From contig NC_049994.1 in the NCBI RefSeq assembly GCF_000003815.2, positions 12,587,996 through 12,651,995 of the forward strand: a stretch of 64,000 bases of DNA, given 5' to 3'. Position 1 is the stretch's first letter; each line of letters starts with the position of its first letter. Position numbers and translations under genes: made by a program. Below, in pieces: positions 11,301 to 23,000 of the stretch. Source of the stretch: Branchiostoma floridae. Taxonomy: Eukaryota > Chordata > Leptocardii > Amphioxiformes > Branchiostomatidae. The notes under the pieces are model-generated. The model was not told where the DNA came from. It did not search any database and worked only from the letters and a program-made list of their open reading frames with translations.

Positions 11301-13397
11301 ATTCAACCAAATTCTGTACACCTTTTTAAAGTCTATTAGAGTCTAACTTACTCTAAGTCGCTACCCGAAAAGATGATATGGATAACACGGACGGTGAAAG
11401 ACTTACAAAGACCGCCAGGTGTCGTCATTTTGCTACGGAACTGATCTATCGACAACAATGTACCTGTTACTATTGTCGTACTCTCCCAGTAGAGGTTCGG
11501 CTGTGGCTATTTTATGGCGTGTTTTATGTGTTTTTGTCGGGCTTTCTATTTTGTCCTGTCCACCGGTCATGTCCACCGGTCATGCCGAAAAAATCCGAAT
11601 CTCTGCTTGGATAATTGTCACGCAATAAAGTTGTGTCTGCCTGTATCATTATATGTCGTCCTCAATTAAATAGACGTTGTACCATAGTTCCAACATAGAG
11701 GATGTTGATGCATTTTTTGTGCATTATAAAACTTTTTGTAACCGGCAAGAAAAGAATCTGCGCCGTGCGTTTGAGGGCATTCAAAAGAGAGATGGCTATG
11801 GAAAGTCAGCATTGCAACTTTTTCTTCTCATTTCAGTTCTCTAGGCCCCGCGGACACCAACATGGAGATGACTTTGCTTTATTATTCGTGGGTTCCCTTG
11901 CATTTCCTGATCCTCTATCTGTGTAATTATAGCATCCGTACAACATATGATTACGCAAGGGATCCTCAAGTTAGAATATTAACCGGGGCCGTATGTAATA
12001 TCATGACATCTTTTTTAAAAGAAAAGAAGGGATATATTATAAAATGTAACTGACCGACACGTAACAGGTAAAATGGAGAGGAAGGGGGTTGAACCCAAAA
12101 TATGACGTATTAAAACATTCCCGTTTATCTATCAATGTATCGCAAATCAATTTGTGAACTGTTGGAAAATGTTGAGTAGGTAAGAATTTCAGAGCAATAT
12201 ACGGGTCAAAATTGCCATTAGAATCCATCGGAATTTCAAGTGCAAGTATTAACAAATCAAATACAAACCTCGAGTGTTTGCTTGAGTCACACAGGCAGAC
12301 ATGCCAAAATTATGAACTGAAAGAAATTGGGGAAAGTATTCATAATTTTGCGACATGATGTTTGCAGCAAGTTTCGGCTTGAAATGTTATGCAACTTCCG
12401 TTTGAAACACTAGCATATCTGAAATTCAGATTTGAAGAATGCAATGTGCTCGTATTGGTAGCAATTTGATTAACACACTGTTCCACTGACGCCATATTCA
12501 AAGTTTAGAATCGTCATTGGAGAAATCACAACTACTGGATCAAAGGCACACATTCAGTTACCGCAATACTAATATAGTACTAGCAGTCCGGTTCAGTGAA
12601 TCCAAACCGGAAAAAGTGGAGGTAAATTCTCCTGGAGATTATTCCCGCGCCCTGTTCGTTGATCTAGTTACAATTTAGTCGTCACGAAGTGAAATGGAGG
12701 ATTCATCATTTAGGTAAACTTACCGACGGTAAAAGCTCGTGCCCCGTCACTACTGGGTTCCCGTCACCGTGCACGAAAAGCTTGAGAAGGCGTGTGCACT
12801 ACCACGAGTCGTTCTAACAATTACTAGTGAGTTAATAACCAACATGCAGCGCGGCGGTTATCGAAAGTGAAAGCAAGCCTAGCCGGAATAAAAGTTATAA
12901 GTCCGCTCTTACGTCGCTTTCAATACTGAAGTGTAAACTTTCAGGGGTACTATGTGATTGTCCAGAGAAATATCAAAGTTTGGTATATATACCCAAAGTT
13001 TTATGTTAACCGCTGACAAGTTGCAATTGGCAATTGATCGCCGTATCCTGAAAACTTCTTGTACTACCAACAAGCTCAGTAACAGCATTTGACAGTTAAG
13101 TTACGCCACCTTCAGCTGAGCGACGTCTTGTTAAAGTGCACCTAACACTAAACATACCACAATGTGTGTCGTTTAAAACTACCAATTACAACCCGTTAGT
13201 GTTACAGGTGCAACCGCACTGTTGTACGCGTACCTTTGCTATGTAAGAACAGCTCATTCCTACCAGAAGCCAACATCCATTTAGAAATGGTACAATTTCA
13301 ATAGAATTATTCTGCATAAGTAACAGTTAAATAAGATATACTACATCTTGTTGCGTCTTTGCTGATGACAAACTATTACGTTGATGAAGGTTACACA

Positions 13398-13560
13398 TCC
13401 AAGCAGATCCTACAATGGCATAAGATAGTACCAAACTAGCCAAGGAGTGTAGTCAGCCAAGAGGTGTCCATTTGCCATGTAGCGAAACATACTCCTTAGC
13501 CGGCTACACGCCCCTGTCAGCCTTTGATACTATCTTATGCTACCGTAGGATCTGCTTGGA
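13398..13560. mobile_element. MITE with TCCAAGCAGATCCTAC inverted repeats
   Basis: Terminal inverted repeats of about 35 bases (13398-13432 and 13525-13560) share TCCAAGCAGATCCTAC and GCATAAGATAGTA with few mismatches. The 163-base element has no coding capacity. The terminal motif recurs elsewhere in the window. Confidence 0.7.
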
Positions 13561-13745
13561 GATTAGTTTTTTTTGTCCTCCCAGTTCATTATAGCGACGC
13601 TGAAGAAGAGAGACGGATATCACTCGACTTGTCTAGAAGTAATCTCCGTATGATTTTGTCCAGTTGCAGGGATTGAACGTCTTTAAAAAGTAAAGTTATT
13701 CTAATCTTTAACATGTGACATTGTGACTATTTCTCCTGTGCCAGG

Positions 13746-13800
13746 TGAGTCAGCTACCACGCCCACCTCCTGACGATTACGTCAGGATCACATGACGTCA
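13746..13800. promoter_or_regulatory. AP-1-like and perfect CRE sites upstream of ALIX
   Basis: A TGAGTCA (AP-1 type) lies at 13746-13752 and a palindromic TGACGTCA (CRE, CREB/ATF type) at 13793-13800, about 220 bases upstream of the ALIX start codon. Position and exact match make promoter function plausible; no expression evidence is available. Confidence 0.4.
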
Positions 13801-14019
13801 GTCAATACATTCACCGCATGAGTACGCCATAGGCATAACATACACGATAATACCACTTTTTCTATTTAGGATACATCTAGGAGTACTTTGCATAATCTTT
13901 TATACGTCTTATCATAATATTGACTTTTTGCCCTAAGTAGGAGCATTAGATCACCGGACGTAATATCCTTGAACAGTTTTGTTTATTTTGGTAGCATTTG
14001 ACTGCGGTTAAAATCCATC

Positions 14020-17000
14020 ATGGCGTCGTCTTTTTTGTCCGTACCACTGAAGAAGTCGTCAGAAGTAGACCTGGTAAAACCCCCGGAAAAATTCATCAAG
14101 AACACTTACTCCGGGCCAGGAGGGACCCAAGATGACTTTGTACCCATGCTGAAGGAACTGGACAAGTTGCGAGACTCTGCAACCTGCAAGACGCTGGACA
14201 GACATGACAGTTCCTTGGAGCTCATCCAGAAGTGAGCCGATTTTCTTTCTCAGGAATTTTGTTGCAGACAAAGCTTTCAATTCGTGTTTTGTCGTATTCA
14301 TTAACGTACTGTAGAAGTGTGACAACGATTGGTAATGTTTAGATCTGTATTTTGCGTAATATATGTCTGATTATTCTTAAAATGTCAAAGTATCAACTGT
14401 TTTTATAGCCGTGACAATGATACAATTTGCATACAAGTACAACGCAGTGTTAAAATATTAAAGATATACCTTTGAGCTTCGTGGCATCATGTTATTTTTT
14501 GCAGCAACAACTAAGATCTTTCCTTGCAACAACATGAGCATTATTTCATTAGTTCTGATATCAAAGTGCATTTATGTACCAAAATCGTTTCGCTAGGAAG
14601 GCCCAGAGCCTCTCCTACAATTTTTGAATGTCACACCCGGAAGTGAGAAGCGCCTCTGGTTATACACTGACGTCATTGTCACAAGTGCTCCGAAGTACCT
14701 TGCACAGTCGATGTGCAAATTTGATCAGCATCAATATAGCAAAAAAATCTTTGTGGGCATGAGCAAAAATGGAAACAAATAATCAGAAATACAAAATAAT
14801 ATCGGTGGGCAGTTTGTCAAAATCACTCAAAACTTGCCAGTGGGAAATTTTAATTTTTTAAAGATATGTATTTCTGTGATATTTTCTTGTGCACAGTTTT
14901 TGCAGCGAGCATTGCATTTGTACCGTAGTATGTTGCCATGGTTGCGCTGTTTCTGCAAACCACGTCTCTTCGCATACCTGTGAACTTGATTAATTTACAG
15001 TTTCTACCTTTTCCTCCGATCCTCAGGTACTATGATCAGCTCTGTGCAATTGAAGCCAAGCTCCCAATCACAGAGAACCAGGTATGCAGATATGTCGTAG
15101 TGTTAAATGATACACAGTATATAAGGTATAACATCATAGTATAGGCATATAGTATTGTGGTCTTGAACATGTACCTAGACTACATGTATGTCACATTTTG
15201 TCTTTGCCTTCATCAAATTTATGACCATGGAAAACTTACTCCAAAAGTTGGAATTATCTAGAGCATGTAGATGGAATCTCTGTGATTACATGCATAGATA
15301 TTGCAATGGATCCCATTGCCTGCTAAAACTATGGGAAATGCCAGAGGTAAACAACATTATTACCATGACAACATGGTATAATTGTTACTTGCTAGCATAT
15401 ATCCTAGCAGTATAGACTTTAAGAACAGGAAGCGAAGAAAATGAAGCTGAAATTTGCTGTTGTTGCTTTCTTGCACTCTGCTGACACTGCACATTTTACC
15501 CTCCTCCTCTGTCTGTCACACCTGTTTCTCAATCTACCTTCCTGTAACCTCTGACCTTCCTGTGACATCTGACCTCCCTTCAGGAAGATGAACCCCCTAC
15601 CCCCTACCAGGTAAGGTCAGGGAAGTTCACTCGCACTTAATCTCCAAGCAGATGGAGGTTGTTATGTTACACAGCTATCCCATTGTTTTTACCCATAACA
15701 TTAAACTTAAAGCACTCAGTAAAGTGCAAGTCAATGTTATAACCTCCCAACATCTACTTGGAGATTACTTTCGCAAACTGTCTGTTACCTGTACGTGTAT
15801 AGCTCTTGTTTTTCTTTTGTCTTTCTTAACATCTAATGCTTGTGTTTTGCATATTTGATAACTTTCCATTGTTTCCATAGAAAAATCATACAATAATCTG
15901 CCTTCTCATAAATGTCTCTTTACAGTGTTATGGTTAAATACCTGTTCACCATCTTAACACTGAAAAATCTAACCTAGTCTGTTTATGTGACATTTGTGCT
16001 GTGTCTGCCGCCATATTGTTATCCCTTTTTGCTGCATATGTACAATTAATGAAACCATGAAAACATTGAATTGAATTCTATGAATAATTATAGTTTTCAT
16101 AGTAAATCATACAACATTAATAATATAATGTCTAATAACATACAAGGAGACATCTGTGCCGTTGGGCCAGTTTTTTTTTATAAGATGCCGTAGACATGAC
16201 TAATAAGTCAGTATGAGAACTGCTAATTAACGGCTATTTTCCAACTGGTTCAACAAGGTACTTGTGAGGTATTGGTAAGTTTTTGTATGAATAATAAAAT
16301 TTGGAATCATCTGCATTGTATGTTGTGTACTTCAGATGAGGAAAACCTCAGATGTACTGTAAAAGCATTTAAGTTCACAGGGATTTTATTTAGCAGTAGC
16401 GGAAAAAGAACTTTTTGCGGTGGATTTAATTTCGCGGTAGCACCATGCACTGTAGCATCTTACTGCCATGGGAAAATGTTCGCGGTGGTTTTAAATTTGC
16501 GGTGGAGGCCACCGCAAAAAACGCGAACATTAAACCACCGCGAAAGTTTCTGCATTTACAGTATACTAAAGATATTTTGTCTTACGGCCATACACAGAAG
16601 TCAGAGCTGAATGTTATAAACCTTATTGTTGTTCCTGTAGATCCGAGTCAACTTCACCTGGTACGATGCCTTCGACCAGGGCATGCTGTTTCTGGGAAAG
16701 ATGAAGAAGAGTAAGTTATTAGGATATTATTGTTTTTGGTGTGTCTTTGTGTGTACAGATTTTTGTAGTCAGCATAACTCAAGAACCTCTTGATGGATTA
16801 AGATGATATTTGCTATTTGGGTATTTAGGTCTCTGGATTTGGGACACTGCCGCACCACTGCCGCACCAACTGCAAACATAAAACCACCACGAAAATTTCT
16901 GCATTATATTTCTAATTTTATATAATTCATCTCTGTTTTAAGCCATGTCATCTGGAGACTATGAGAGGATGTGTGTCCTGTTCAACATCGGAGCACTGAT

Positions 17001-20000
17001 GAGCCAAATAGCTGCTGCACAGAACCTGGGCGCCGACGACGGCCTGAAAAATGCTGCCAAATATCTGCAGGTATCTAAAGAAAAATAAATGGAAATAACA
17101 GCACTGTTCATTGCATATACATTACCTGTAATATGTTGTTAAGGTCAGGGTAGAGATTGGGATCTGGTACAATCAGCAGTTTCACCTCTAGAGATACTTA
17201 TCAGAACCTCTGCTACAATCAGGATGATAGAAATTCATTAGGGTGGTCTCCAATTTATAAATCCTCCATATGTAAATCCAAGTCAATCTATCGATGTGAA
17301 ATGACTCATGAGTCAAAATCAAAAACTGTCTTTTTAAGGCCCTGCTTGGATATCTTTGATTTTGCCATATGGTAGTCTCTACATGATATAATGATTTGTA
17401 CATGTTTGGTCTGCATAACCAGTCAAATGAGTAATTTTTTTGCAGTTCTTATATTTAATATGTTTATTTCAGCAAGCGGCTGGTGTGTTCACACACATCA
17501 AGGAGTCCATGGCAGGGCCCTTCCAACAGGTGGTGACCCCTGACCTCTCCCTGGAGATGCTGAGCACCCTGTCTGTTGTCATGTTGGCCCAGGCACAGGA
17601 GGCCATCCTGCTCAAGTCTATACAAGGTATGTACACAGCCAGGGAATGGGTTCTTGAATAGTTTCATCAGGTTGGTACGTCCAGGGAATGGATTTTTTTT
17701 TTGTGATGACTCTGAGGCAGAGCTGTTTTCTCAGATCTGAACTTTTTTTTGAAGGAGTTATAGCCAGTTGCTATGTTACAATGTGGGGCCGCGTAGCACA
17801 GTGGTAGTGTATTCAGCCTGTGACTGAGAGGTCGTCGGTTCGAATCCGCCTGCCGTGTTGCCGGTCTTGTGCCCTTGGGAAAGGCACTTTACACGACTTT
17901 TCTCACTTTACTCAAGTGAAAAATGAGTCGTCCCTCGGACAGGACGTTAAATGGAGGTCCCGTGTATGGGGAGATCCATACCCCATGCACGTTAAAGAAC
18001 CCCCACACGTGCGATGGTGCAGTGTGCGTTGGTGCAAATCCTTCTGTTGGAAGTTGGTGATTCACTTCAAATCACCCGGACGGGTGTGTCACCCCGTAAG
18101 GGGCGGTATAACCCGTCATTGTGCGAACATGTGCGAACATGTATATAGGGCTCCCTTGGAAATCAGTTACTACGTTAACTGAAGGGACTACCCCAAAGAT
18201 CAATAAATAAATAAATGAATAAAAAACAATGAGGGAGCTTCAGGTGTGCCCAACTGGCCGAGGCTTTTACAAGGCCAGGCCTCAGCTAGTTGGGCGACCT
18301 TGGCTGCCTGTATTGCCAGCCAAACAAATAGGTAACGTGCCCGTTAGATAAATAAATAGATAAGCTTCAGGTATGAAACTTCTCAACTGGATTATTCTTA
18401 GCGGGAGGTATAGAGGAGACCCGGTGAGCTTAGCTAAAAACATGAGCCGTAATGAAGCTGCATCAAGTAGACAGTATTTTTTTTCCTCTGGATTATTCTG
18501 GTGAGGTAAAGCAGTATGTAGTGAAAGAAAAGTCTGAACTGGACAGTGATGTAACACAGAAGCTTCAATTCCATGGTTGAATTTTATGTTGTTCTTTTGC
18601 AGACAAGATGAAGGAAGTCATCATCGCAAAGTTGTCCATGCAGGCGTCTGACTTGTACTCTGATGCCATGAAACAGGCACAGAACCCACACTTTGGAGAC
18701 TTACTCCCAAAGGTAACAACAATACCATTGTCTTAGATAATAACTGCCCAAGGCTATGGAGGATAGGGAAGGATGGAGGAAGAGAGTCATGGCCATCCGT
18801 GCAACCAGCACGTCCGGATGATGATGATGAGATAATGATGTGTTTTTGAAGTACTTAAAAGCAGAGGTGTCAAAGTTTAATTGTAACATGTGACACTGTT
18901 TGTGATAACAAGGGTTGTTTCAGACGTGTACAGTTTTCAATCTTAACTACATATGGTTGTCCCTTTAGATGTATAGGAGAGTTTTAGATATCCAATATCG
19001 GTATTCAATGTGATGATTTTACTGTCTCTATCCTTCAGGAGTGGATCCCAACCCTAGCTGGTAAACAGGCCATGTACCATGCCCAGGCTGAGTTCTACAT
19101 GTCACTTCTGGCCAAGAAGAACAAGAGCATTGGGGAGGAAATAGCCAGGCTCAAGGTAGGGTCCATTTAATCAAGGAGACAGAAACTTTGTCTTTAGAGA
19201 CAGTTAAACTTGAGAGACAGCAAATTCATATAACATATCAAATTCAATAGATCCAGAAGGCAGAGGTTTGAATGCAGGAATTGTACATGGGTATTGTATG
19301 AGGGATAGAAAAAAAAGTACTTGTCTCAAGCATTATGTTTCGAGTTGGCGAGTTGGACCTGCCTGTGTGTGTGTGCTGTTTGTTGGTATTTAAGTGTCAC
19401 GTAAATATTTTTGTATATATGATGATTTTGGAAACAGTCAGATGTTTCAGACATCATCCATTATCTTTCGTCAGTGACACTGAAGATATCTTGTTGGAGA
19501 GCATCTTTTATATGCTAACGCTAAATCCCAAGTACTATTTGGCATATCTTATTACCTGAATGCATAACCTTCATAAACGTTTTCTCCATTTATCTTCTCA
19601 GCATGCCCTAGAGCTGGCAAAGACCGGTAGCAGCAGAGCAGGTTCGACCATGGACATGAAAGACTTCATCGGTAAACTCCAGCGTGCGCACGACTCTGCC
19701 GACAAGGACAACAACTTCATCTACCATGACCGCGTACCGGAACTCAGCAACCTGCCTGCCATTGGTCGAGCTGTTGTGGCCAAGGCTTTGCCTCTCTCCA
19801 AACCCATGAATCCCAAGTTTACTGGTACTGGTCTAGTTCCAGATCATTCTTTATTGATAATCATATCTTTGGTCATATGTTGAAAATTAAAATCCAGTTC
19901 ATGCCAGCTATGTTCCTGGTCATTTTACCCGAACATAGGGGCGTTGTCCAGTAAATTTTCAGATCTAAATCCAAATAACATTGTGGTATATGAAATTGAC

Positions 20001-23000
20001 CTCTAATAAGATTATGAAAAGAAGGACTGCATCTTAAACTATTCTTAAAATATCCCCACCATATCAATATTACCACTCGGGGGACATGTCAAGTACAACT
20101 GTGTGATTTGGGGGTTGTGAACTGGTGAACTGTCAAATCGTTAACTATATCTGAATGCTCTCAATGTTTTCTGACATGAATCATGGTATTGCAATGCTGT
20201 GATGTAAATACTTCCTCTAGGTTCTTATCAATTGCATTTCTTCACTACCTTTTTTTCTGTACTGTGTGTAGTAAACAATGTTCCTGTTATGAACAGTCTT
20301 AGGAGTCTGTTGTATGTTTTGTTGACAATTTTTGTGCATCTTGTGTTTTTTCCTGACTGCAGACTTGTTTGAAAAGCTGGTTCCCCTTGCGGTACACTTG
20401 TGTGTGTGTGTGTGTGTGGATGCAGGTGTACATTCATTTCCAATGTTTCACAATGTGTGTTTTCTGTGTTTCCTGACTGCAGACCTGTTTGAGAAGCTGG
20501 TTCCCCTGGCGGTACACCAGGCTCTGACTGGTTACGAGGCCCGTAAGGCGGATGTGGTGAACAGGGAGGTGGGGCGGCTGAGGGAAGCAACGCAGCTTAT
20601 GAACAGGTGTGTGTGCGTTTACGCGTGTGCATCTTACACATCTCTTACACAGGCAGGTGGGGCTACTGAGGGAAGCCACAAGGCCTATAAAGAGGTTTAT
20701 GAGGTTTATGTGTGTGTGGTGGGTATGTATGTGTATAAGTGTCTTACACAGGGAAGTGGGACTGCTGAGGGAGGCAACAGGTATGAACAGGTGTGTTTGA
20801 GTGGGGAACATGTGTCTTAAGCAGAAGTTTGAACAAAACAGCTGTTAAGGTTTCTTCTCTGCCTAAATTGTCATTTTGTCCTTCCATTGTGCTCTCATTA
20901 ATGAATCAAGAAAGAACTGTGCTACCATCGACCATTGATAGCTTGTTATGAAAGAATTATGTTTTTAGACCATATGAATGATGTCATGAAATTTATTGCC
21001 CATAATGTAATTCTTTCCAAGAGAAAATACAGCACATACCACTGCAATAAAGCTACAAACATACTTTCGCACATCTTTATATCAATTAATCGTCTGTACT
21101 TCATCATCATCAGTCTACCAAAGCTAGGTAACTGCTGAGGCAGCCTGTCTGCCTCAAATGTTCTTCACTTCTGATGGTGTCTGTAGTTATTGAAAAATAA
21201 CTGCATCTGAAAGTGTGCCTGTGGCATTAAGTCCATCCCCCCCCCATGTACAGTGTGCTGGCATCCCTGAATCTGCCAGCTGCGATTGAGGACCTGTCAG
21301 GTGACAACGTCCCCCAGTCTATCCTGGAGAAGGGCACTGCCATCAAGGAGAGGGGAGGCATCGATAAGATCAACCAGCTCATCCAAGACTTACCCGAGCT
21401 GCTGCAGAGGAACAAGGAGGTTCTAGATGAGGTTTGTCAGAACTCTTGTTGTATATGGCTTCACTGTAGTAAGACATACTGAAGGTCTGCAAAAGAGCTA
21501 CAATTTCCAAACTCTAGTACAGTTGTAGCGCAAAGCCTTTTATAATCCTAGTTTCTAGAGTACTTAATAATATTCTGTAATTATCGTGTTAAAAGAACTC
21601 ATCATCTTCTGATACAGACTCAGTGTCATCAATGATTAAAGGTTTCACTATGTTAGTAACCAAAAATAAAAAAGGATTCATACTTTGTATAAGTCTAAAT
21701 CAATTCCATGGAACTTTTCTGTTTGTTGTTTATCTCTCTCTATATAACCTCCTTGATTGAATCAAATGCGCTCTTGCTATCAGGCAAATCGTGTCCTAGA
21801 CGAGGAGGAAAAAACAGACAGCGAATTGCGGGCGAACTTCAAAGAGAGGTGGACGCGCACGGCGTCTGCTCAGCTGTACAGTCCGCTGAGGGCGGAAGGT
21901 GGGAAGTACCAGTCTATCCTGGATAACGCCATCCATGCAGATACCATTGTACGGGAGAAGTACAACAAGCATGCTGAGAACATCACCCTACTGTGTAAGC
22001 CTGAGGTGAGGGTCACATTTGTACTGGCAGATTCAATTTTGTTTCTTTATTGCACCTTATTGATGATAATTGCACCCTTTTCTTTATTGTCCCTTTGGGA
22101 TGGAAATGTGCTTGTTGGGACAGGCCAAAAATGTCACCCATCTCCAAAAATCTGTACTTCTTGAAATCTAACTGATGAAACTGTATTTATGTAATCTTGA
22201 AATGACAGATTCAACAAGGAGATTTAACAGCATGCCTTCCAAACAATGAGTGGGATATTTAAAATGTAAAAGCTAGAGACACAACATTTGATTTTCTTTC
22301 TGAATAACTGCAATACATCAATGTTTAAATTGCATTGTTATTACATGTATAACATATCTCATTATCTTTATCAGGATCTGCCAGGGAAGATTCCCTCATC
22401 CAGCCCAGCAGCAGCCTTACAAGGGAGCAAGGTACTGTAAGTTTTTTTTAGAAGGGAAAGGAAGCTGTAGCAATGCGTTGCATAGCAGGTACGTGTTCAC
22501 AGTGTGATGTGTGTTAACAGGGAATGTAAAAGACCACTGCATATATTTTGCAATTTATGGTAAAACTTTCCTCAGCTTGAAATATAGTGATTATGTTTTG
22601 TTTAGAAGGGCCAAGCCTAAGAAAAAGAAAAACTAATTAAATTTCTTGCCCCCTTGCGGTTTTCCTAATACCGTTGAATACGAGAGTGCATGTAAACCTA
22701 TGAAGAAATAAATGACTGCACTTTGAGTGATTTTTGCTATTTCTTGTGTTCTCTCAGTGTGTGACAGACCTGCGCCAGTTGATGGAGGAAGTAGAGACTA
22801 TCAAGGCAGAGAGAGATGTCATCGAGTCTGAGATCAAGGAGGCCAAGACTGACATCTGTAAGTTCATTGTACTGAGAACATTCCCCCAGCTCTTTTTGAC
22901 AAGCTCAAAGAACAATGGACCAAAGCTGAATGTCCCGTCTAAGGAATGCAACCCTTTCCTTTATCATGCATGTTGGGTGATGAGCGACAACAACAGGATC

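Larger units (their letters stand above)
8241..13970. other. Gene-poor intergenic stretch with many small repeats
   Basis: No coding gene recognised. It holds a microsatellite, several foldback/MITE-like elements and mini-palindromes annotated separately, AT-rich TATA-type runs near 9490-9540, and a duplicated 11-base block near 11560-11583. The open frames here resemble no family, and the longer ones overlap the 10685-10898 foldback element. Confidence 0.5.

Noticed and set aside
17785-17860. Functional tRNA gene
   Set aside because: A and B boxes are present but the acceptor stem does not pair and a SINE body and tail follow.
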